Assembly (NCBI GenBank): GCA_027451525.1 | Contig: DAIDJF010000029.1 | Location: forward strand, 1 to 62,988 | Direction: 5' to 3' | DNA: 62,988 nucleotides | Source: Ktedonobacterales bacterium | Lineage (GTDB): Bacteria > Chloroflexota > Ktedonobacteria > Ktedonobacterales > Ktedonobacteraceae | Shown here: piece by piece, positions 52,728 through 59,961 of the stretch | Numbering within the stretch: position 1 is the first letter of the stretch | Layout of the letters: every line of letters begins with the position of its first letter | Program-made: the position numbers and the translations under genes | The notes under the pieces: generated by a model | Seen by the model: only the letters and a program-made list of their open reading frames with translations | Database searches by the model: none | Told to the model about the DNA's origin: nothing

Positions 52728-53000
52728 ACGCCTTCTTTTGCGCCCTGACGCGCAGCGTAGACGCGAAAGCGTCGTTGGGCGCAATTTCAACCCAAGCGTC
52801 GTTGATCGAGATTTCAAACGGAGCGTCGTTGGGCAGGATTTCAACACATAGGCAGTACCGTCGGGCAGACGGGAACTGGCACCCTTGCGGTGTGAAACGC
52901 TTCTGGACAGCATACCGCTACTCTGAGAGTTGCAAGGCTCCCTGAGCAAGTACGCTGGTAGAAAGAAGAACCCCTGCTTTCTAAGCAGGGGAGTGTCAGG
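52728..53000 (+). ncRNA. Candidate omega/reRNA region of IS605 element
   Basis: Directly after tnpB. GCGCCC (52740-52745) pairs with GGGCGC (52777-52782). Within it, GACGC-GAAA-GCGTC (52760-52773) is a hairpin with a GNRA-type loop. Three 27-base repeats follow and then the right-end hairpin at 52971-52991. In this family the RNA scaffold lies here and the guide comes from sequence just beyond the right end. Transcript limits are unknown. Confidence 0.5.
52768..52848 (+). repeat. Three tandem 27-bp repeats
   Basis: Units start at 52768, 52795 and 52822, each beginning AGCGTCGTTG and containing ATTTCAA. The first unit overlaps the GNRA hairpin. No spacers separate them, so this is not a CRISPR array. 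Confidence 0.75.
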
Positions 53001-53038
53001 CGTAACCACAAGATAGTAAACAAAAAGAATAAGATCGT

Positions 53039-53060
53039 AGGTACGCGCTGCAACGTACCT
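53039..53060. promoter_or_regulatory. Palindromic operator/centromere-like site 1
   Basis: AGGTACG-N8-CGTACCT. Its partner begins 33 bases downstream, three helical turns. Both precede the ParM-like gene. Confidence 0.6.
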
Positions 53061-53071
53061 GCCTTGCGTGA

Positions 53072-53093
53072 AGGTACGCGCTATAACGTACCT
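53072..53093. promoter_or_regulatory. Palindromic operator/centromere-like site 2
   Basis: AGGTACG-N8-CGTACCT, differing from site 1 only in the centre. It ends 19 bases before the 53113 start, overlapping the probable promoter or leader. In ParMRC systems repeats upstream of parM act as both operator and centromere. Confidence 0.6.
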
Positions 53094-53112
53094 CATCTTT
53101 AAGGAGCACTTC

Positions 53113-54252
53113 ATGACACAGATGAGTCAGCGTCCCCTCTTTCACCTGGGGGCAGATCTGGGCAATAGAACATCAATTGGATTTTTGCGCGATGCAAACG
53201 GCTTAAATGAGCGATGGAACCAGTTCACGAGTTTTCTGGCAGAAATCCCAGCGCAAGACTATCTGCGCTTTTCTGCCGGGACACAGACCGTGCTGGATGC
53301 CAACGCGGGAGAGTATCTGCTCACCGTTCAGGGGAAACACTATTATGTGGGAACACTGGCGCAGCAGCAGGGGCCCTCTGCCATTGACGCGCGTGGCGTT
53401 GCGGACCGCTACTGGGGACAACACAATATGTTGTTACTCCTCACCATGATCGCGACTCTGCTGCCACCTGAGTATCTGCGCCAGATGGGCGGCTATAATC
53501 CAGCAGAGCACACCTATGAGTGTGTGGTACGTATCGGCACAGGGATGCCTGTGACCGTTTATACCACCGCACGCGCAGAGGCAATTCGCCAGACCTTTGG
53601 CGGTATGCATCGTTTTCGTTGTAATGGGTATGACTATGTCGTAGAGCTGGAAGTGGGGCCGGTCATTATGGAAGGCGTGGGTGGTCTGATTCTGCATGGC
53701 GGAACGGGCAAACACAAAAAAGCGGTGATTGACTGCGGGTACTGGTCAACGGAAATTCTGCGCATGGAGAATGGGCAGTATATTCGCGATGCCAGTGCAG
53801 GAGAAGCAATTGGTATCGGGATGGCGTTCGATCACCTGAAAAACACGCTGGCCTTTGACTTTGGGCGTGAACTCTCAGAACGTGAAGCGCAGTCGTTACT
53901 GCTGGCACATGCCCGACAACAGGAGTTGCCTCCCGTTCTGCTCTATGGCAAACCGCTTGATCCTGAGCGCTTGGCAACGGTGACCGCCGCTGCTCTGGCG
54001 GTGCCGGGCGTCCCTCTCCAACAGATGGTGGCGGCGCGTTTAGGCTCCGCGCGTGGCCTTGTTGCCAGTGATATTGATCCTGTCGTCTTTATTGGCGGCA
54101 GTGCCTATTACCTGCGTCAGTATGTGGAGGAGAAGGTACCACACGTCAAAGTTGTGCCGGACCCCGAGCATGCCAATGCCAGAGCGTATTGTCTGCTGGC
54201 GGTAGGCTTCAAGGGCTGGACCACCAAACTGCCGTCAGCGATTGCGAGGTAA
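53113..54252 (+). CDS. parM: Actin-like ParM/StbA-family segregation protein
   Basis: About 379 residues from the ATG after AAGGAGCAC; an ORF extension upstream covers the palindromes and is unlikely. L-G-A-D-L-G-N-R-T is the phosphate-1 loop, V-I-D-C-G-Y-W-S-T the phosphate-2 loop and F-I-G-G-S-A-Y-Y-L the adenosine loop. The second loop has C-G-Y instead of the usual D-x-G. It should form filaments that move plasmids. A ParR-like gene follows after 3 bases. Confidence 0.82.
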   Translation: MTQMSQRPLFHLGADLGNRTSIGFLRDANGLNERWNQFTSFLAEIPAQDYLRFSAGTQTVLDANAGEYLLTVQGKHYYVGTLAQQQGPSAIDARGVADRYWGQHNMLLLLTMIATLLPPEYLRQMGGYNPAEHTYECVVRIGTGMPVTVYTTARAEAIRQTFGGMHRFRCNGYDYVVELEVGPVIMEGVGGLILHGGTGKHKKAVIDCGYWSTEILRMENGQYIRDASAGEAIGIGMAFDHLKNTLAFDFGRELSEREAQSLLLAHARQQELPPVLLYGKPLDPERLATVTAAALAVPGVPLQQMVAARLGSARGLVASDIDPVVFIGGSAYYLRQYVEEKVPHVKVVPDPEHANARAYCLLAVGFKGWTTKLPSAIAR

Positions 54253-54255
54253 CAT

Positions 54256-54711
54256 ATGCCACGTGGGCCTGAGACGATCTATGCGAATCTCAGCTTCAAT
54301 GGGCGTGATGCGCGGGTACAGGAGGCGGCCCGTCAAGCTGCCTCCTCTCAGATGACCCTTGGGACGTATCTGAAAAAGCTGGTGCTGGCCGTGCTGGCGC
54401 AAGGGCCGTTGCTGCTGTTGCAGTTTCGCGCGTCCTCGCGTGTCCTGGCGCACCTGCAGCAGGAGGCTGAGCAGGTGGAGATGTCGCTGGATGCCTATGT
54501 GCTGGCCTTGCTGGCAGATCGGGATCGCAGCCTCTACGCAACGGATGCGCGCCCGACCTCCCTCTGGTTTCCGCGTGGGCGCACACTGCGTGGCGATGCG
54601 ACACTTGAAAATGGGGAAACAGAACAGGAGAAAGAGAGCGTCAATATCGATGAGGCCATGCACAATGTCGAGGAATTTCTGGCAGGGATGGCCGACATGG
54701 CGGGTTTCTAA
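54256..54711 (+). CDS. parR: Probable ParR-like partner protein (151 aa)
   Basis: It starts M-P-R-G-P-E-T-I-Y-A-N-L-S-F-N-G. Helical throughout, with no family motif I can assign. The position directly after an actin-like gene is that of the ParR adaptor, which binds the centromere. The assignment is mainly by context; a short acidic tail could contact ParM. Confidence 0.5.
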   Translation: MPRGPETIYANLSFNGRDARVQEAARQAASSQMTLGTYLKKLVLAVLAQGPLLLLQFRASSRVLAHLQQEAEQVEMSLDAYVLALLADRDRSLYATDARPTSLWFPRGRTLRGDATLENGETEQEKESVNIDEAMHNVEEFLAGMADMAGF

Positions 54712-54753
54712 GCTGGAGGCCAGTGAGATTGTGCGTGCGTGAAACCAACACAA

Positions 54754-54769
54754 TGGTTACGCGTAACCA
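54754..54769. promoter_or_regulatory. 16-bp palindrome, candidate parS (copy 1)
   Basis: TGGTTACGCGTAACCA, a perfect palindrome upstream of parA. An identical copy is at 54842. Its size and T-G...C-G-C-G...C-A layout resemble known parS sites. Confidence 0.6.
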
Positions 54770-54841
54770 CCATCTTCTGTGTGTCGCAGACCAATACGGC
54801 ATATGTTCCTGTGTTTTTGGACTTTTTGGATCGGAAACGAC

Positions 54842-54857
54842 TGGTTACGCGTAACCA
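54842..54857. promoter_or_regulatory. 16-bp palindrome, candidate parS/operator (copy 2)
   Basis: An identical palindrome, 88 bases after copy 1. It overlaps the -35 region of the probable parA promoter, so binding by ParB or ParA would repress that promoter. Confidence 0.6.
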
Positions 54858-54870
54858 TATACCCTATAAT
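54842..54870 (+). promoter_or_regulatory. Probable parAB promoter
   Basis: TATAAT at 54865-54870 is a perfect -10 box. The -35 position lies inside the palindrome (TGGTTA), 17 bases upstream. The weak -35 suggests regulation by the palindrome-binding protein. The parA start lies 45 bases downstream of the -10 box. Confidence 0.5.
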
Positions 54871-54914
54871 AGAACTGCTATGGTCGGCATTGATAAAAGG
54901 AGTGTTTTTTCGAG

Positions 54915-55859
54915 ATGAGAGTGATTACCATCTATAACAAAAAGGGTGGGACTGGAAAGACGAGTATCGCCACGAATGTCGCGGCGAACCTGGCTGCTGC
55001 GGGCTATCGGGTAGGGATGCTCGATGGTGATGAGCAGGCCAATACCAGTACCTTAACGTCTCCGCACCGCTATGGGAAACCGACGTTGACCCATGTGATT
55101 TGCGATGCGGTGCCGTTGCGTGAGGCCATGTATCAGGCGCGTCGCAACCTGTGGATTGTGCCTGCCGATATGAATTTGACACGGGCTGTCGAGTACGTCC
55201 ACGGTCAGCAGGATTTTGAAGTACTGTGTGACCGTATTGAGGAGTTGCAACGCACGCTGGGAACCGCGCCCACACCGGAGCAGACACAGCCCTGGTGGCA
55301 GGCAAAAGAGGTGCGTTTGCGCGATTTTGACCTGGTGCCAACCAGTGACGAGGAGTTTCGCACACCGCCCAGCTCGCTCGATTTTATCATTATGGATAAT
55401 CCGCCCAACCCCAACGCCCTGACCACGGCGATGCTCTTTGCCGCGCAAGAGGTGCTGATCCCGGTAGAACTGGAGGAGTTTGCCTACCAGGGGCTGGTCC
55501 AGATGTTTGAGGATATTACCAGAAAGTTCAGACGGCGACAGCAGAAAATGAAGATTGCGGGCATCATCCCGATGCGCGTCGATCATCGTGGGGCGTTGGC
55601 CGCCGATTATTTGATTAGCTTGTGGAAGGCCTTTCCAGAACTGACGACGCGCACCATCCATACGGATAAAACGATTTCCAATGCCCAGGCCTATCATCGC
55701 GTCAGCTTTGAGGAAGACCGCAATAGCCGTGGGGCCAGGGAACTCTTTGATCTTTCTCTCTGGTTGGCGGGCTGGCAAGGACATGTCATGGGATTGGAAA
55801 CCTGTAAGCACTGCCTGGCGGCACGGGAACAGGCACTACAGACAGAAGAAGAGGAGTAG
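54915..55859 (+). CDS. parA: ParA-family partition ATPase
   Basis: 314 residues. The deviant Walker A K-G-G-T-G-K-T is at 9-16, with M-L-D-G-D-E-Q-A-N and F-I-I-M-D-N-P-P as later motifs (switch and Walker B). AAAGGAG lies upstream. There is no N-terminal HTH, unlike P1-type ParA, so autoregulation is probably by ParB. A C-H-C motif at the tail (E-T-C-K-H-C-L) is unusual. parB follows after 3 bases. Confidence 0.92.
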   Translation: MRVITIYNKKGGTGKTSIATNVAANLAAAGYRVGMLDGDEQANTSTLTSPHRYGKPTLTHVICDAVPLREAMYQARRNLWIVPADMNLTRAVEYVHGQQDFEVLCDRIEELQRTLGTAPTPEQTQPWWQAKEVRLRDFDLVPTSDEEFRTPPSSLDFIIMDNPPNPNALTTAMLFAAQEVLIPVELEEFAYQGLVQMFEDITRKFRRRQQKMKIAGIIPMRVDHRGALAADYLISLWKAFPELTTRTIHTDKTISNAQAYHRVSFEEDRNSRGARELFDLSLWLAGWQGHVMGLETCKHCLAAREQALQTEEEE

Positions 55860-55862
55860 TCC

Positions 55863-57026
55863 ATGCCGAAAAAGGGACGACCGCCCATTGATCCACTCCG
55901 GCAAATTGCCTCATCGGGGTTTATTGGCTATGTCGAAGAAGAGGAGGTGGTGCATACCGCCGATGAACCTGGTGTGCTATGGGTCGAGATTGAAAAGATT
56001 CACGATAATCCCTATCAGCATGCCGAGGAAATCAATCCCGATGATTTTCAAGCGCTGGTCGAATCGATCAAGGCCGATGGATTTCAGGGCGCGCTCAACG
56101 TCAGTCCACGTGTGGAGCAGGAGAGCACCTATTTTCTGACGGGCGGGGGTCATCAGCGGCGCAACGCGGCCCAGGCTGCGGGCCTGAAGAAACTGCCGGT
56201 TTTTGTGACGCCTGTCCCCGCCAACCGCATTGTCCTCGCACTGCGCGCGGCACGCGAGAATACCACACGTGTCAACACGTCGATTGTGAACCTGGGGTAT
56301 TTGTATCAGCATATCATCGACGAGTTTCAACTCACCCAGGAGCAGATTGCCCAGGCGATTGGCAAAGATCGCAACCACGTCAAGTTCGCGTTGATGGCCG
56401 TGCGCTCCCCCGCCGATATTCAGGCGATGCTGCGTCAAAAACCTGATAGCGTGCGCGCGATGGTCTATTTTCGTCGCCTGGAACGCGAAGAGGATCGCCA
56501 GCCGATTATGGAACGTTTTCTGGCCGGGGAGCTCTCGACGGATGATGTGCGCCGTGAGGTAGACGCGGTGTTAGAAGCGCACAAGCCAGCTCCCACCCCC
56601 CAGCCAGTGCAGTCGGCAGACGATGTTCAACACAGTTCCTACGAGACACCCATGCCAGCACACGCGCCGTCCGACACTGCGGTCGCTTTTGCCTCGACTG
56701 CCATGCCCACCTCAGGCGCGCAGACAGATTCGCCCCCGTCTGCACCGTCGCCACTAAGCCATGACGCTGCTGCACTGGCAGACGCTGTAGAGCAGGGGGG
56801 ACGACAGGAGAGCGACGAGGTGACGGTGGTGGATGTGTCGGCCCATGAACGGCGCATTCATGCCACACCCGTGGTGAATCAGCACGAACTGCTGCGACAG
56901 GCGCGCACGCTCTTACATACGCTGCGCTCCTATCACGAACAGGGCACCCCGCGCGCGGGATTTTCAGAAGAAACGTATCGCCTCCTGGAAGAAATCCAGC
57001 AATTGACGAATCAGCTGCTAAAATAA
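55863..57026 (+). CDS. parB: ParB/RepB-type partition protein
   Basis: 387 residues. A ParB N-terminal domain shows I-H-D-N-P-Y-Q and G-G-G-H-Q-R-R-N-A-A; the CTP-binding GERR box appears as G-H-Q-R-R. The central HTH reads L-T-Q-E-Q-I-A-Q-A-I-G-K-D-R-N-H-V. A Pro/Ser-rich linker (about 240-320) leads to a C-terminal helix for dimer formation. It should bind the 54754/54842 palindromes. The H replacing E in the box is worth noting. Confidence 0.9.
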   Translation: MPKKGRPPIDPLRQIASSGFIGYVEEEEVVHTADEPGVLWVEIEKIHDNPYQHAEEINPDDFQALVESIKADGFQGALNVSPRVEQESTYFLTGGGHQRRNAAQAAGLKKLPVFVTPVPANRIVLALRAARENTTRVNTSIVNLGYLYQHIIDEFQLTQEQIAQAIGKDRNHVKFALMAVRSPADIQAMLRQKPDSVRAMVYFRRLEREEDRQPIMERFLAGELSTDDVRREVDAVLEAHKPAPTPQPVQSADDVQHSSYETPMPAHAPSDTAVAFASTAMPTSGAQTDSPPSAPSPLSHDAAALADAVEQGGRQESDEVTVVDVSAHERRIHATPVVNQHELLRQARTLLHTLRSYHEQGTPRAGFSEETYRLLEEIQQLTNQLLK

Positions 57027-57067
57027 TTTTCTCTTAAAAAAAGAAGGCACAGAAAAAAGGTGTAATC

Positions 57068-58813
57068 ATGGAAGAAGAGAAGCAGGAGTCTGCCCAAGCA
57101 GAAGATACAGGAATAACGCAGCACACGCTGGACTTTGATGGTATGGCACAAAGTATTGCCATGACGCCGGATGGGACATGCTACATAGGGATTTCGGCAG
57201 TGTGCAAAGCGCTCGATATCGATCATCGGGCGCAACTGCGACGCATTCGGCACACGCCAGGCCTGCAAGAGCAGGTGCGTGCGTTCTCACTCAAAACCGC
57301 AGGTGGGACGCAAGTGGTACAGTGCCTCCCTGTCGAGCTGATCTCCGTCTGGTTAGCAAACTTGCAGAGTTCGACCGTGCGGGCCGAGCTTCGGCCACGC
57401 TTACACCTGTATCACTATGAGCTCTCTGATCGTGTGGTGCAGGACCTGCATCTCTCTGGCGAAAAAGGGGGAGCAGGACGGGGCAAAACGGCCCGGCGGG
57501 AACTTGCTAGCGGGAAAGGGCGCTCTACTACCGGACGTAGCCCAGCGGCAGAGGAACGCGATGGCGAGGCACTGGCCGCTGAACATGCCCTGGCGATTCA
57601 AATCCCCGCGCACCAGCCGCGACTCCTGTTGCCTGGAAGTATTCATGACGAGGACCGCGCGTTTCGTGAGGCATCATTGGCGAAAGCTTCGGCCTGGGAA
57701 CGGGACGAACAGTCGCCAGAAGACCCGCATTTTACATCATCGCGGCAGATCCAGGTCTATGTTTCGCATCCAAGCCATCCCTTAGGGGTAGCGACCGCTA
57801 TGGCGCGCATTGAGGCACTGGGCATCTCGACCGTTCTGACCGCTCGTATCTTGTGGGGGTTGTGGAACCTGCGGGAACGCGATCCCCGGTTTTCATATGA
57901 TGGCTGGGCGGCAGTCGATGTGGAGGAAATCCTGCGCGTTCGCGGCGTGCAGATGCATAAGCACAAAATACCGGCTCCGCGCCATGAGGGAGGGGAGGTG
58001 CGAGCGAGCGAGACGCAGGAGGCACACGCCGTTGTCTCCGATCAGTATTATGATCGGCGGTTGCTTGACCTGGTGAGTAAGGACCTCGTGCTCATACAAG
58101 GGTGCCATATCCGGCGCTGGAGCACCAGTACGGAGTACACGGATTTTCCCTATTTACAACTGCGTCTACAGATGCATCGCAGTAGTCGTGCGGGAAAAGA
58201 GCAGGATCGCATTATCCGTATCGCGGTCAAGCCAGGAGAATGGATGCCGCCAGCCATGAGGCGTGCGTTCCATCGTTTTACGGCGATTGATCAACGCATC
58301 TTTCAGTTGCGGCTGCATCTCGATCTGCATGAAATCTGCCTGGCTTTATATCTGGTCGAACGTTGGCGTGAGCAGGCACTGCTCTATGAGTTTGAGCATA
58401 CCCCACGCGAACAGGCGGAAGAACGTGATCCGTGGAAGCCGTTTCGCGCCCCTATTTCGATGCAGTCGTTGCTTGATCTCTCCAAAATAGAGGTGGATCG
58501 TCCCAATCTCACGACCCGCTTTGCCCCGCGTATTGAACAGGCGTTGCAGAAGCTCTCTGACGCGCACATTCTTGGGGCACCCGCGCAGCGGGTGGAAGGA
58601 CAGGAAACCAATGAGACGCGCCACAGTTGGAGTCAACGGTGGCTACAGACGCAGTGGGTTCTGCTTCCCGCCCTGGACCCACCCGAAACCGCATCGTCGC
58701 CAGAGATGATGGTTCAACCCTCCTTGTTGGGAGACGAGCCACCGTTGCTGCTGCCGTTGCAAACAACGACGGCAAACAAACGCCCTAGACGACCGCGCGC
58801 ATCAGGGACGTGA
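57068..58813 (+). CDS. Candidate plasmid replication initiator with antirepressor-like N-terminus
   Basis: 581 residues. Residues about 20-110 resemble the P22 antirepressor N-terminal domain (Y-I-G-I-S-A-V-C-K-A-L-D-I-D). The C-terminal ~250 residues have two winged-helix-like parts (I-C-L-A-L-Y-L-V-E-R-W; S-M-Q-S-L-L-D-L-S-K-I-E-V-D). The iterons begin 115 bases after its stop, the usual partner arrangement. Other uses, such as a regulator, remain possible. AAAAAGGTG precedes the start. Confidence 0.55.
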   Translation: MEEEKQESAQAEDTGITQHTLDFDGMAQSIAMTPDGTCYIGISAVCKALDIDHRAQLRRIRHTPGLQEQVRAFSLKTAGGTQVVQCLPVELISVWLANLQSSTVRAELRPRLHLYHYELSDRVVQDLHLSGEKGGAGRGKTARRELASGKGRSTTGRSPAAEERDGEALAAEHALAIQIPAHQPRLLLPGSIHDEDRAFREASLAKASAWERDEQSPEDPHFTSSRQIQVYVSHPSHPLGVATAMARIEALGISTVLTARILWGLWNLRERDPRFSYDGWAAVDVEEILRVRGVQMHKHKIPAPRHEGGEVRASETQEAHAVVSDQYYDRRLLDLVSKDLVLIQGCHIRRWSTSTEYTDFPYLQLRLQMHRSSRAGKEQDRIIRIAVKPGEWMPPAMRRAFHRFTAIDQRIFQLRLHLDLHEICLALYLVERWREQALLYEFEHTPREQAEERDPWKPFRAPISMQSLLDLSKIEVDRPNLTTRFAPRIEQALQKLSDAHILGAPAQRVEGQETNETRHSWSQRWLQTQWVLLPALDPPETASSPEMMVQPSLLGDEPPLLLPLQTTTANKRPRRPRASGT

Positions 58814-58928
58814 AAAGAGCGCGTGGGGGGGGAGAGCAACGCGAGGAAAAAGCACCCCCTTACTATTTGGTAAGAGGGCAAGAAAATGCGCTCAACTGGC
58901 TTGAGAGACCGCTGGAAAAGGGGGTGAC

Positions 58929-58969
58929 AAATACGAATGGCGGTTGAAAAATACGAATGGCGGTTGAAA
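58929..58969 (+). repeat. Iterons 1 and 2 (tandem)
   Basis: AATACGAATGGCGGTTGAA occurs twice with a 20-base period (two helical turns), beginning at 58930 and 58950. Confidence 0.8.
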
Positions 58970-59094
58970 AAATCGCTTTGCAAAAGCACCCCCCTGTTGC
59001 CGCCCTGTGCCGTGTGCTCTCTTTGCTTTTGAGCGTGTCAGCGGTGCTCTCAAGCCAGATCAGCGCGTTGAAGGGGGTGCATCTTCTCAGAACG

Positions 59095-59113
59095 AATACG
59101 AATGGCGGTTGAA
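59095..59113 (+). repeat. Iteron 3
   Basis: AATACGAATGGCGGTTGAA again, about 145 bases after the tandem pair and in the same orientation. Confidence 0.8.
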
Positions 59114-59285
59114 GAATCCGGGGCTTTTTGGGGGACTTGCACGGCTTTGTGCGTGAAAAGGGTGCTAGGAAAAGTGCTTGACAGTAGGTATAATGGGAAA
59201 AAGTCGCTCAAGTGTGCTGTGCGGGTGTTCGTGTGTACAGCCAGTGGACTGGACTTACGTAGGACATGTTGCGAAAACGAAGATA

Positions 59286-59316
59286 GGCAACATTCCACAT
59301 TTTGTGGAATGTTGCC
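59286..59316. other. Perfect 14-bp hairpin in candidate origin
   Basis: GGCAACATTCCACA and its exact complement with a 3-base loop. No T-run follows. It may be a protein site or a structured origin feature. Confidence 0.5.
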
Positions 59317-59961
59317 CGCAGAGCAGTGGTGGGTAGAAAGATACGTTGCATGTGGCGTGATTGTCGCAAGCAAAACTGTTGGATGGTGTGGAAACAGGCG
59401 AGTAACTCGCCTCAACGTCACGAATGAGTCTGGGACACAAGCCGATTGGATCTGCTCTGCTTTGAAGGATGGGTCGGCTGACGCAAACGTTCCAACAAAA
59501 GGGGGGGCTATGGATGCAGAGGCGTTCTCCGCCTGACTATTAAGAAGAGGGGGGTGACGCCAAAACGAAAGAACCAGCGAATATCTCTCGCTGGCCTTTA
59601 CTCACAATTCTATTCAATTTTGTCTTGGTTGGTTCTGGCTGACGAAGCAAGAACATCACCAATATGTGTGGTTGGCGCCTCACATGTTGATACTAGCATA
59701 TACACACAGAAATGTCTAGTGTGCTAGGACGTTTTTGCCCATCAATAGTGTTCTTGCGACGCGAAATTGCGGGATCATGGTCCTGCTCTCTGCCTCGTCA
59801 GCCCTTTTCAACCTGCAAAACAGGTATTTATATCTCTTTTATGGAAAGAAGGGCTTTTATGCATATGTTTTCTCTGAACGCGTATCGGATTCTCGTCTCA
59901 ACGATTACACTTCTTATAGCCATAGACTATCGTACATATAGCATTGCACTGGGGGTGGGTG

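Larger units (their letters stand above)
51090..53000 (+). mobile_element. IS200/IS605-family element with dead tnpA and intact tnpB
   Basis: Left end hairpin CCCCG/CGGGG at 51115-51133, a tnpA broken by two stops, a complete tnpB, and a right end hairpin CCCCTGCTT/AAGCAGGGG at 52971-52991. The exact ends are estimates. It lies between the unknown operon and the partition genes. Confidence 0.78.
58814..59961. other. Candidate replication origin region (non-coding)
   Basis: About 1.15 kb with no convincing gene. It holds three 19-bp iterons, AAAAGCACCCCC at 58848 and 58981, a perfect 14-bp hairpin at 59286-59316 and CCAGCGA/TCGCTGG at 59574-59594. An AT-rich part (about 59580-59950) could unwind. 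The layout fits an iteron plasmid origin beside its initiator. Short open frames here lack coding signs. Confidence 0.55.

Noticed and set aside
52768..52848. CRISPR array
   Set aside because: The 27-bp units are directly joined without spacers and lie in a TnpB right end.
55053..55811. Minus-strand frame of 252 codons opposite parA
   Set aside because: It is a shadow of a certain ParA gene.
59178..59194. Promoter TTGACA...TATAAT in the origin region
   Set aside because: The two boxes are only 5 bases apart, so they cannot form one promoter.
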